From Lachnospiraceae bacterium (lineage in GTDB: Bacteria > Bacillota > Clostridia > Lachnospirales > Lachnospiraceae), in contig JAILOK010000132.1 of NCBI GenBank assembly GCA_024690825.1, positions 1-64,000 on the forward strand: a DNA stretch of 64,000 bases, in the 5' to 3' direction. The translations under genes were made by a program, and so were the position numbers. Each line of letters starts with the position of its first letter. The first letter of the stretch is position 1. The notes under the pieces are model-generated. The model made no database searches, was not told where the DNA came from, and saw only the letters and a program-made list of their open reading frames with translations. Positions 1 to 7,680 of this stretch are shown here, piece by piece.

Positions 1-55
1 AACCCTCGACAACTTGATTAAAAGTCAAGTGCTCTACCGACTGAGCTAGTGACTC
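1..55 (-). tRNA. tRNA-Lys(TTT), cut by the left window edge
   Basis: Read on the minus strand, the acceptor 5' strand GAGTCAC is followed by TA, a D arm and an anticodon stem with loop CTTTTAA, giving anticodon TTT (Lys). The T arm and 3' end lie outside the window. It is the last member visible of a minus-strand cluster Arg-His-Gln-Lys. Confidence 0.93.
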
Positions 56-62
56 ATATAAA

Positions 63-134
63 CAGGGCTAGCTGGATTTGAACCAGCGAATGCAGCAGTC
101 AAAGTGCTGTGCCTTACCGCTTGGCGATAGCCCT
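63..134 (-). tRNA. tRNA-Gln(TTG)
   Basis: The acceptor strands AGGGCTA and TAGCCCT pair fully. The anticodon stem CAGCA/TGCTG closes loop CTTTGAC, anticodon TTG (Gln, CAA codons). The T arm carries GGTTCAAATCC. No CCA is encoded, which is normal in this group. It is 7 bases from the tRNA-Lys gene, so probably one transcript. Confidence 0.95.
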
Positions 135-235
135 AAATAGCAATCTACTACATTTTGCCCTCTTAACCGCCAAGCTGTCGTATACGATCCGTGAAGATCA
201 AAGCAGCTCCGGCAGATCTGTTTTATTACTTCAAG

Positions 236-310
236 GGTGGGTGATGGGACTCGAACCCACGATCTCCAGAACCACAATCTGGCGCGCTAACCAACTGCGC
301 CACACCCACC
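236..310 (-). tRNA. tRNA-His(GTG)
   Basis: The anticodon stem CCAGA/TCTGG encloses loop TTGTGGT with anticodon GTG (His). The extra 5' G (G-1, position 310) opposite C73 is present, as expected for tRNA-His. About 100 bases without other features separate it from tRNA-Gln. Confidence 0.95.
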
Positions 311-344
311 ACGATGGACACAGCCAAAACCTGCATGTGTCCAA

Positions 345-418
345 TATGCCCGTGGGGATTCGAACCCCAGACCCTCGGCTTAGAAGGCCGATGCTCTATC
401 CAGCTGAGCTACGGACAC
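345..418 (-). tRNA. tRNA-Arg(TCT)
   Basis: Anticodon stem TCGGC/GCCGA with loop CTTCTAA gives anticodon TCT (Arg, AGA codons). The acceptor stem is complete, with a G-T closing pair and one internal wobble. It is the first gene of the minus-strand tRNA cluster. Its 5' end overlaps the last bases of the truncated malQ reading frame (409-418). Confidence 0.94.
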
Positions 419-1647
419 ACAGATTGTGCATACAACCCCAAAATATTATCATAGGTGCAATGGAATGTCAATTCCATATCAAAGGTGTCATTGTCGTGAG
501 TTCCCGTATATACAACACTGTTACTGTTATAATTGTGCATGAGGTAATCCGATTCTTCCCTCGGATCAAAGGCAAACTGCAGCACCTTCATTCCCGGATA
601 CCCTGTTCTCTTCACCAGTCTGATGACAGACGGTGTCAGAAAGCCAAGATCCTCCGCTATGACTTCCTTTTTTCCGAGTTTCTTTTTCATTACATCAAAA
701 AGCTCATATCCGGGTCCCTTTTCCCATTTTCCCTTCACCGCATCCCTTGCCGGAAACGGTATCGAATAGTACTCGTCAAATCCCCTGAAATGATCAATCC
801 TTACAATATCATACAGTTCAAAGCAGGCCGACAGTCTTTTCATCCACCACTCATAACCTGTTTTTTTGCAGTAAGTCCAGTCATAAAGAGGATTCCCCCA
901 AAGCTGCCCCGTTTTTGAAAAGGCATCCGTAGGACAGCCTGCCACTGCAACCGGACGAAGATCGCCATTGAACTGGAAAAGCTTCGGGTTTGCCCATGCA
1001 TCCGCAGAATCAAGTGCTACATATATGGGAATATCTCCGACGATCTTTATACCCCTTGAATTCGCATATTCCTTTAATTCCTTCCACTGTACCGCAAATT
1101 CATACTGCAGAAACTCATAGAAAAGGATCTCCTTCTCAAATTTTGCCGTATATTTCTTAAGAGCCTCCTTCTTTCTTAAGCGTATATCATCATCCCACTC
1201 CTGCCAGCTCTTATTATCAAAGGATGCCTTGACGGCCATATACAGAGCATAATCGGAAAGCCAGAAGGAGTTTTTTCTTACAAATGAAAGAAATCCTTTA
1301 TCCTTTAGATCGAACTTCTTGAATGCTTCCTTCAGGAGTTTGAATCTGGAAAGATATATCTTTTCATAATCAACTCTTTCCGGATCGTTCCCGAAATCAT
1401 AGCTGTCGCACTTTCTTTTCGTAATATAACCCTTCTTTATCAGCGTTTCAGGATCTATGAAATAAGGATTTCCGGCAAAGGTCGAAAATGACTGGTACGG
1501 ACTGTCTCCGTATCCCGTCGGTCCCAAAGGCAGGATCTGCCATACGCTCTGTCCCGCATCATGCAGATCGTCTATAAACCTGTATGCTTCTTTTGAAAAA
1601 CAGCCTATCCCGTATTTTGAGGGAAGTGATGTTATTGCCATCAACAC
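409..1647 (-). pseudogene. malQ: 4-alpha-glucanotransferase (amylomaltase, GH77), 3'-truncated
   Basis: The protein resembles MalQ from its N terminus (SLPSKYGIGCF, then GDSPYQS) through VGDIPIYVA, VRIDHFRGF, AEDLG and GTHDNDT. MalQ joins maltodextrins by transferring glucan chains and normally works with glycogen phosphorylase, present here at 14276-16549. Homology stops after GTHDNDT near base 484; the last ~25 residues are read from the tRNA promoter and tRNA-Arg 5' end, so roughly the last 100 residues of a ~500-residue enzyme are missing. The start is also odd: similarity continues five codons upstream of the first usable start (GTG at 1647) to an ATT at 1660-1662 that sits 4 bases after GGAGGGG, where an ATG is expected. 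Probably non-functional. Confidence 0.8.
443..471 (-). promoter_or_regulatory. Promoter of the tRNA-Arg/His/Gln/Lys cluster
   Basis: On the minus strand TTGACA (471-466) and TAATAT (448-443) are separated by exactly 17 bases, and tRNA-Arg begins 25 bases downstream of the -10 box. The promoter lies inside the non-homologous tail of the truncated malQ frame, so this DNA belongs to the tRNA unit and not to malQ. Confidence 0.82.
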
Positions 1648-1766
1648 GCCGGCATGTCTAATTTGTCCCCTCCATTTTGTAACTGTTAATGTAATATGAT
1701 TTCAGCCTTTCCAAAACTGTTTTAATTCTACTAAACCCGTCTGTCCGGGTCAACAAAAAAGCCTTG

Positions 1767-1795
1767 TTGCATTATTCTTCTTAAATAGGTATAGT
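1767..1795 (+). promoter_or_regulatory. Predicted promoter of the VOC-family gene
   Basis: TTGCAT (1767-1772) and TATAGT (1790-1795) are 17 bases apart, about 33 bases before the start codon at 1829 and its AAAGGAG ribosome binding site. The rest of 1663-1828 shows no gene. Confidence 0.6.
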
Positions 1796-1828
1796 AAAGC
1801 AGTATGAAAATGAAAGGAGCATGTAAAT

Positions 1829-2209
1829 ATGCAAATCACCACTTTTAACCCCATGATTCTTTCAAAAAACGCTGATGACATAATCAAACTCTTCGAAGAA
1901 CTCGGATTTGAAAGAAAGCACCAGAAAGATGACATCGACGGCAAGGACATATCAAGCGTCCGCATGACGGATGCCAACGGATTTCATGTTGACGTTGCAT
2001 GTGTGGAATCCATGGAGCGCGACATGACAACGATGCGTATGAATGTAAGGGATTTTGATGAAGCCTATGATTTCTTAAAGTCCCGCGGATTCAAAAACGC
2101 AGCCGGAGCCGATCACAGAGTAGAATCAGCATCATCGATATCCTGCCTTATGATCTCACCTTCAGGCTTCTCCATCCAGCTTACGCAGCACATAAGAAAA
2201 GACGACTGA
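1829..2209 (+). CDS. VOC (glyoxalase/bleomycin-resistance fold) family protein
   Basis: A 126-residue protein of typical length for a single VOC domain unit. It opens with a beta strand (TTFNPMILSKNADDIIKLFEELGF) pattern seen in the first beta-alpha-beta repeat of this superfamily, and has the second-repeat pattern around residues 60-125 with a final SPSGFSIQLTQ strand. VOC proteins are metal-dependent lyases, dioxygenases or antibiotic-binding proteins; the substrate cannot be read from sequence. The start is set by AAAGGAG 8 bases upstream of ATG. It stands alone between a clear promoter and a hairpin at 2223-2260. Confidence 0.78.
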   Translation: MQITTFNPMILSKNADDIIKLFEELGFERKHQKDDIDGKDISSVRMTDANGFHVDVACVESMERDMTTMRMNVRDFDEAYDFLKSRGFKNAAGADHRVESASSISCLMISPSGFSIQLTQHIRKDD

Positions 2210-2222
2210 TAAGAATGATCCG

Positions 2223-2260
2223 AAATCCCCGTTGCCTGCACGATCCGGCAATGGGGATTT
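2223..2260 (+). terminator. Stem-loop terminator after the VOC gene
   Basis: Arms 2223-2236 and 2247-2260 form a 14-bp stem with one G-T pair and a 10-base loop, starting 14 bases after the VOC stop codon. The U-tract after it is weak (ATTTCTC), so termination strength is uncertain. Confidence 0.6.
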
Positions 2261-2318
2261 CTCATGTTGAACGGGTGGAATAAGGAAAGCGCGGTTTTCA
2301 TTATGAACAGGAATATAA

Positions 2319-2912
2319 AAGACAGGTTTTCTGGTGTACCAGCTGCCCGTGATCATATTTGGTATCGCGATGATCACCATGGATAAGGACCGTCAGGTTG
2401 TTCCTGATCCTGCATACGGTCATTGCCTGTCTGAAGATGCGGATATCTCCGGTGGAACTGTGGAAAAAGGTCCTGCCTTCCTTCCTGATCGCCCTTTCGA
2501 CAGCCTCCTCATCAGCAGCACTTAAGGAAAGTCTTTCGATCTGAAAAAAAAACTTGGGATCAGCAGAAAAGTTGTGAATTTCGGCATACCTTTGGGCCAT
2601 ACCGTATATGATCCCGGTTTTGTTGCAATGTTCTGGTTTTCGGCATTGTGCATCGCGGATAACGGCGGTATGGAGGTTTCCGCGGCCTGGCTCATCACGG
2701 CGTTTTTCACAAGCATCGTGCTGGGAGTAGCAACTCCTCCCGTTCCCGGAGGAATGGTCGCAACCTATGCAATACTCTTTACACAGCTCGGACTTCCGAA
2801 AGAAAATCTTGCGATAATAATGTCTCTTTCAGTTCTCCTTGATTATCTGCTGACTGCGACAAAGGTTTTTTCAAACCAGTGCCTCATGATGCTCGTGCCG
2901 AAGGACATGTGA
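2319..2912 (+). pseudogene. Dicarboxylate/amino acid:cation symporter (DAACS family) remnant
   Basis: Pieces of one membrane transporter can be read in different plus frames. An upstream piece (LVYQLPVIIFGIA, from about 2319) is followed in another frame by a stretch ending in the DAACS serine-rich signature LSTASSSAAL (about 2495-2523). After a frame change near 2521-2530 it continues as KKLGISRK, NFGIPLG, ATPPVPGG and LLDYLLTATKVFSNQ to a stop at 2912. The N-terminal half is missing. At least two frame changes make this a decayed gene. Intact relatives take up C4-dicarboxylates or amino acids with Na+ or H+. No other gene is supported in 2261-2930. Confidence 0.75.
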
Positions 2913-2932
2913 AGCGTTCCCTCTCCTGCTGA

Positions 2933-2962
2933 TTGACCGTTTACAGGCTGAAATGATATAGT
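2933..2962 (+). promoter_or_regulatory. Predicted promoter of the ECF/ABC transporter operon
   Basis: TTGACC (2933-2938) and TATAGT (2957-2962) with an 18-base spacer, 39 bases before the ATG at 3002. A strong CGGAGG site precedes that ATG. No riboswitch-like fold is apparent in the short leader. Confidence 0.6.
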
Positions 2963-3001
2963 AATCGTGTTGTTATTGTCTGTTCAGAACGGAGGTTTAT
3001 C

Positions 3002-3553
3002 ATGAAAAAGCTCTCGGTAAAAACAATCGTAGCCATAGGCATAGGCGCTGCCCTTTTCTTTGTTCTCGGACGCTTTGTGGCAATCCCGTCGCCCATACCC
3101 GACACGAACATCACAACACAGTACGGACTCCTGGCGTTCATTGCTGCTGTATTCGGTCCCATAGCAGGACTGTTTGCTGGCTTGATCGGACATTTCTTCA
3201 TAGATTTCAGCTACGGCTGGGGTGTATGGTGGAGCTGGGTCATAGCATCCGGCGTATTCGGACTTCTGATGGGTATCATCTCAAGGAAGCTTCGTGTGGA
3301 TGAAGGCGAATTTTCCGGAAAGGATATAGCATTCTTTAACCTGGAACAGTTTATAGCGCACATCATCTCATGGGTTATCGTGGCACCGGTTCTTGATATA
3401 CTCATCTATTCCGAGCCCGTGAACAAAGTATTCACACAGGGACTTGTCAGCGCCGTTTCAAACAGCATCACCACAGGCATCATCGGCACGCTCCTGTGCC
3501 TTGCATATGCAAAGGCAATCCCGAAGAAAGGAAGCCTGAAGGAAGAGGATTGA
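3002..3553 (+). CDS. ECF transporter S component, UPF0397 family
   Basis: A 183-residue hydrophobic protein with about five to six membrane segments. It resembles the UPF0397 family: an opening AIGIGAALFFVLGRFVAIPSP segment, then FGPIAGLFAGLIGH and WWSWVIASG. S components bind a small vitamin or metabolite in the membrane and work with an energising module of ATPases and EcfT, which follow directly here. The substrate of this family member cannot be named from sequence. RBS CGGAGG is 7 bases upstream of ATG. The stop codon overlaps the TTG start of the ATPase gene, so translation is probably coupled. Confidence 0.87.
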   Translation: MKKLSVKTIVAIGIGAALFFVLGRFVAIPSPIPDTNITTQYGLLAFIAAVFGPIAGLFAGLIGHFFIDFSYGWGVWWSWVIASGVFGLLMGIISRKLRVDEGEFSGKDIAFFNLEQFIAHIISWVIVAPVLDILIYSEPVNKVFTQGLVSAVSNSITTGIIGTLLCLAYAKAIPKKGSLKEED

Positions 3554-5268
3554 CGGATAATAAAGACATTCTTGTAGAATTTGATCATTTCGGTTTCAAA
3601 TACAACGCCCAGCAGAAGCCCACGCTTTCTGACATCAGCCTCTCAGTCAAACGGGGTGAGAAGGTACTGATCGCCGGCCCCTCAGGCTGCGGGAAGAGCA
3701 CCATGGTCCACTGCATCAACGGACTTATCCCCTTTTCCTACAAAGGAGAGATGACCGGTTCGTTAAAGATCTCGGGAAAAGAGAGCCGTGATCTGGATCT
3801 TTTTACGATATCGAAAACAGTGGGGACCGTTTTGCAGGATACGGATGCGCAGTTTGTGGGAATGACTGTGGCGGAGGATATAGCCTTCGCCCTGGAAAAC
3901 TCCTGCGTGATCCGGGAAGAAATGAAAGAGAGGGTCCTGCGCATTGCCGGAACGGTAAATGTGCAGGATCATCTGCATCATGCTCCCGGAGAGCTGTCCG
4001 GCGGACAAAAGCAGAGAGTCTCGGTGGCAGGTGTCATGGTGGATGATGTGGAGGTCCTGCTTTTTGACGAGCCGTTGGCAAACCTTGATCCCGCAACAGG
4101 CAGGGAAGCTATTGAACTAATAGATAAGCTTCAGGAAGAGACCGGGGCTGCAGTAATCATCGTAGAGCACCGTCTGGAGGATGTTCTCTGGCGGCATGTT
4201 GACAGGGTTGTCCTGATGAACGAAGGCCGGATAATTTCAAACACCGATGCCGACACACTGCTCTGCTCAAAACTGCTTTCAGAAACGGGAATAAGAGAAC
4301 CTCTTTATGTACAGGCTCTGAAGTATGCAGGTGTTTTTCTGGCGCCCGAAAAAAAGCCGTCGGATCCTGCCCTTCCGGGACTTGATGAAAAAGACAAAGA
4401 AATGGTACGCCGGTGGTTTGAAAACTCGGGTGATGACAGTCCGTCCGGCAGAAAGCATCCACTGCTCGAGGTCAGGGACCTTTGTTTTTCTTATGAAAAA
4501 AGAAACCGGCGGGCACTCGACGGCATATCCGCTGCCATATATGAAGGCAGTATGACGGCCATCGTCGGGACGAACGGCGCGGGCAAATCCACTTTTTCAA
4601 AAGTGATCTGCGGCTTTGAAACCGCTTCGAGCGGAGAAATGATCTTTGAAGGCATCGATCTTAAAAGTCTCAGCATGAAGGAAAGAGCAGAGCATATCGG
4701 ATATGTGATGCAGGATCCGAATCACATGATATCCCAGACCATGATCTATGACGAGGTGGCTTTCGGCCTCAGAAACCGGGGTGTTCCCGAGGATGAGGTA
4801 CAAAGCCGGGTGGAGGATGCACTTAAGATCTGCGGCCTCTACAGGATGAGGAACTGGCCTGTCAGTGCCTTAAGCTACGGGCAGAAAAAACGCGTTACCA
4901 TAGCATCCATTCTTGTTCTGCGTCCAAAGATGCTGATCCTTGATGAGCCAACCGCCGGGCAGGATTACCGGCATTATACAGATATCATGGAATTTCTGGT
5001 TAAGCTTCGCGATCAGGGCATCACCATCGTCATGATCACCCACGACATGCATCTGATGATCGAGTACGCGGACAGGGCCATAGTCTTTTCAAACGGACGC
5101 ATCATAGCCGATGATGATCCGGCCCGTATCATCACCGATGCCGGCATAATAAAAACGGCAAGCCTTCGTGAAACAAGTCTGTATCTGCTTGCAAAAAAAT
5201 GCGGCATAAATGACGGGACTGCTTTTGTGAAGCGCTTTATTGCCTGTGAAAAGGAGTACAGGAGATGA
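3550..5268 (+). CDS. ECF transporter double ATPase (fused EcfA1-EcfA2)
   Basis: Two complete ABC ATPase domains lie in tandem. Domain 1 has Walker A GPSGCGKST, signature LSGGQKQRV and Walker B LLFDEPLANLDP; domain 2 has GTNGAGKST, LSYGQKKRV and LILDEPTAGQD. This is the YkoD-type arrangement that powers an ECF importer. I place the start at TTG 3550, which shares bases with the S-component stop and follows AAGGAAGAGGA; an ATG at 3496 in the same frame has no ribosome binding site and would sit inside the upstream gene. The stop overlaps the next ATG (ATGA). Confidence 0.9.
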   Translation: MTDNKDILVEFDHFGFKYNAQQKPTLSDISLSVKRGEKVLIAGPSGCGKSTMVHCINGLIPFSYKGEMTGSLKISGKESRDLDLFTISKTVGTVLQDTDAQFVGMTVAEDIAFALENSCVIREEMKERVLRIAGTVNVQDHLHHAPGELSGGQKQRVSVAGVMVDDVEVLLFDEPLANLDPATGREAIELIDKLQEETGAAVIIVEHRLEDVLWRHVDRVVLMNEGRIISNTDADTLLCSKLLSETGIREPLYVQALKYAGVFLAPEKKPSDPALPGLDEKDKEMVRRWFENSGDDSPSGRKHPLLEVRDLCFSYEKRNRRALDGISAAIYEGSMTAIVGTNGAGKSTFSKVICGFETASSGEMIFEGIDLKSLSMKERAEHIGYVMQDPNHMISQTMIYDEVAFGLRNRGVPEDEVQSRVEDALKICGLYRMRNWPVSALSYGQKKRVTIASILVLRPKMLILDEPTAGQDYRHYTDIMEFLVKLRDQGITIVMITHDMHLMIEYADRAIVFSNGRIIADDDPARIITDAGIIKTASLRETSLYLLAKKCGINDGTAFVKRFIACEKEYRR

Positions 5269-6098
5269 CTAATCTCTTTAATTATATCGAACGTCCATCG
5301 CCCATACACCGCCTGACAGGCGCCACCAAGCTTGTGTGCATGCTGCTTTGGAGTTTTGCGGCCATGGTGACCTACGATACAAGATTTCTCGCTCTGCTTT
5401 CCATAGCGGGGGCAGCCTTGTTTCTTGTCGGAAATATCCGGACTAAGGATGTGTCCTTCATGCTGGGATTTACGATAGTATTTCTGTTTTTCAACAACAT
5501 TCTGATCTATGTTTTTTCGCCCATGCATGGGACAGGCATCTATGGATCCTGCACCTACCTGACCTCCTGGCATGGCAGATATGCGCCCACTGTCGAGCAG
5601 CTTTTCTACCAGTTGAACTATATCCTCAAATACAGTGCCACCATTCCGGTCATCCTGCTCTTTGTCTGCACCACGAACCCCAGCGAATTTGCCGCGTCGT
5701 TAAACAGGATCGGCATAAGCTACAGGATATCATATTCCGTATCCCTTGCCCTGCGGTACATTCCCGATGTGCAGCAGCAGTATTATGAGATCAGCAAAGC
5801 AAGCCAGGCCAGAGGAGTGGAGATGAGCAAAAAGGCTTCGCTTTTAAAACGCTTAAAGGCGGCATCAAATATCCTGATACCCCTCATACTGTCAAGCATG
5901 GGAAGGATCGAGACCATTGCAAATGCTATGGAACTGAGAGGTTTTGGAAAGCATAAAAAAAGAACCTGGTACATGGCAAGAAAGTTTCGCATTTCGGACT
6001 ATGCTTCAATGGCTGTATCTTTACTGCTCTTTATCACAGCCCTCGTATTAAATCACATCAATAACGGAAGATTTTATAATCCGTTCTTAAATCATTAA
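5265..6098 (+). CDS. ECF transporter transmembrane component EcfT (CbiQ family)
   Basis: A 277-residue membrane protein with hydrophobic segments near residues 20-60, 65-90, 120-150 and 245-270. It carries the two short cytoplasmic coupling motifs of EcfT: ASQARG (about residue 184) and ELRGFG (about residue 223), which dock on the ATPases. With the S component and double ATPase it completes one ECF importer. Its start overlaps the ATPase stop by 4 bases. A 16-base gap with AGGAGG leads into the amino-acid ABC gene, so the two transporters appear co-transcribed. Confidence 0.9.
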   Translation: MTNLFNYIERPSPIHRLTGATKLVCMLLWSFAAMVTYDTRFLALLSIAGAALFLVGNIRTKDVSFMLGFTIVFLFFNNILIYVFSPMHGTGIYGSCTYLTSWHGRYAPTVEQLFYQLNYILKYSATIPVILLFVCTTNPSEFAASLNRIGISYRISYSVSLALRYIPDVQQQYYEISKASQARGVEMSKKASLLKRLKAASNILIPLILSSMGRIETIANAMELRGFGKHKKRTWYMARKFRISDYASMAVSLLLFITALVLNHINNGRFYNPFLNH

Positions 6099-6114
6099 CA
6101 GGAGGACAATCCCG

Positions 6115-7680
6115 GTGATACATTCGGGAAAAGAAAAAAATTATTTCATGGCAGCAGGCCTCATCGTCCTGACTGCTTTTCTGGTCTTTGCCGGTCATGA
6201 ACACACACATGCTTCGGACGGAAAAGCGATCACTTCAAAGGAACAGCTGAACCATGAGAACATCAGGATCGGAGTGGGCCAGGGTGGATATGCCGAGCAG
6301 GTTGTGGGAAAGGAATTACCCAAAGCCCGGCGCGTGTTCCTTGTCCATACCGACGGATATCAGGCTGTGGCTGAGGGAAAGGTCGACGCCTTCATTTTTG
6401 AGCGTTACGCGCTGGAGCTTGCCATCAAAAGCGGTCTTGAGGGAGTTCGGCTTCTTGATGAGAACATGGATGAAACAATCCCTGTTGCGGTAGGCATTTC
6501 GCCGGTAAGTCACATAGATGACCTGAAGGGTAAGATCGATTCCTTTATCGATGAAATGAAAGAAAACGGTACCCTGGATGATATGTATGACCGGTGGGTG
6601 ATAAAAAACGAAGACGAAATGCCGGAGATAAAGCCTGCCGATGATCCAAAAATTCATCTGAAGATCGGTACTACGGGCATAGTTCCGCCCTTCAGTTATT
6701 ATAAGGATCAGGATCTTTGCGGCTATGATATAGAACTTGCATACCGTTTTGCGTCCTGGCTTGGTGCAGATCTTGAGTTCAGGACATATGATTTTAACGG
6801 TCTGATCACCGCAGCCGCCACAGGAGATGCTGACTTGCTGATGTCGGAGCTGAATGTGACTCCCGAAAGAGAGGCGGCGCTTCCCTTTTCCGAGCCTCTT
6901 TTTGAGATCCCCATAGGGATCATGGTACACGATTCCTCTGGCACGGCATCCGGAAGCGGCGCTTCATTTTTGTGGAAAGTGAAGACAAGCTTTGAAAAAA
7001 ATTTCATCAGGGAGGGACGCTGGAAGCTATTCTTAAAGGGAGTACTTGTCACGTTCCTCATCACGGCTCTGTCCATGATCTTTGGCACGATTCTGGGTTT
7101 TGTGCTGTTTTTATGGTGCAGGAACGGTAACAGGACAGCAAACGCAGTGACGGGCGTATTTGGGCGGCTCATCCAGGGTATGCCCATGGTCGTTCTGCTT
7201 ATGATACTTTATTATATCGTTTTCAAAGAGATCGATATCGGCGGCGTAATGGTTTCCGTCATAGCATTTTCCATGACTTTCGGTTTGTCCGTATACGGAC
7301 TTTTAAAGGTGGGTGTCGGCGCTGTGGACAGAGGACAGTATGAGGCAGCCTATGCCCTCGGCTATTCCGTGAACCGGACTTTTTTCAGGATAATACTTCC
7401 CCAGGCGCTTCCGCATGTGATGGATTCCTATCGCAGTGAGACTGTCACTCTGATAAAGGCCACTGCCATCGTGGGATATATAGCCGTACAGGATCTGACA
7501 AAGGTCGGAGACATCGTAAGAGCCCGTACCTATGAAGCGTTCTTTCCGCTCATAGCCATAGCCGTCATATATTTCGGGCTCGAGGCGCTCTTCGGTTTTG
7601 CGGTCAGCCGCATATGCATCCTTTTTGACAGGAAGAAAAAAATGAGGACAGGTATCCTGAAGGGGGTGAAGTTAAAATGA
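6115..7680 (+). CDS. Amino-acid-type ABC importer: substrate-binding domain fused to permease
   Basis: A GTG start follows AGGAGGACAATCCCG. After a signal/anchor segment (about residues 12-30), residues ~45-165 resemble the second half of a family-3 binding protein (IGVGQGG, then DLKGK, GTLDDMYDRW). Residues ~180-275 resemble the first half (TGIVPPFSYY, GYDIELA, DADLLMSELNVTPERE). Residues ~300-510 are a HisM/GlnP-type permease with an EAAYALGYS coupling loop. The lobes therefore appear in swapped order relative to a normal binding protein. It overlaps the ATPase gene by 4 bases; together they form a two-gene importer, probably for a polar amino acid. Confidence 0.85.
   Translation: MIHSGKEKNYFMAAGLIVLTAFLVFAGHEHTHASDGKAITSKEQLNHENIRIGVGQGGYAEQVVGKELPKARRVFLVHTDGYQAVAEGKVDAFIFERYALELAIKSGLEGVRLLDENMDETIPVAVGISPVSHIDDLKGKIDSFIDEMKENGTLDDMYDRWVIKNEDEMPEIKPADDPKIHLKIGTTGIVPPFSYYKDQDLCGYDIELAYRFASWLGADLEFRTYDFNGLITAAATGDADLLMSELNVTPEREAALPFSEPLFEIPIGIMVHDSSGTASGSGASFLWKVKTSFEKNFIREGRWKLFLKGVLVTFLITALSMIFGTILGFVLFLWCRNGNRTANAVTGVFGRLIQGMPMVVLLMILYYIVFKEIDIGGVMVSVIAFSMTFGLSVYGLLKVGVGAVDRGQYEAAYALGYSVNRTFFRIILPQALPHVMDSYRSETVTLIKATAIVGYIAVQDLTKVGDIVRARTYEAFFPLIAIAVIYFGLEALFGFAVSRICILFDRKKKMRTGILKGVKLK

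Noticed and set aside
109-918. Long plus-strand frame at the left edge
   Set aside because: It runs through three tRNA genes and antisense to malQ; its N terminus is a translated tRNA-Gln.
2301-2600. A 99-residue minus-strand frame opposite the symporter remnant
   Set aside because: No ribosome binding site and no recognisable family; the opposite strand carries clear DAACS transporter signatures, so this is an antisense frame.
2963-3001. Riboswitch before the ECF operon
   Set aside because: The leader between the predicted promoter and the start is under 40 bases and shows no conserved aptamer features.
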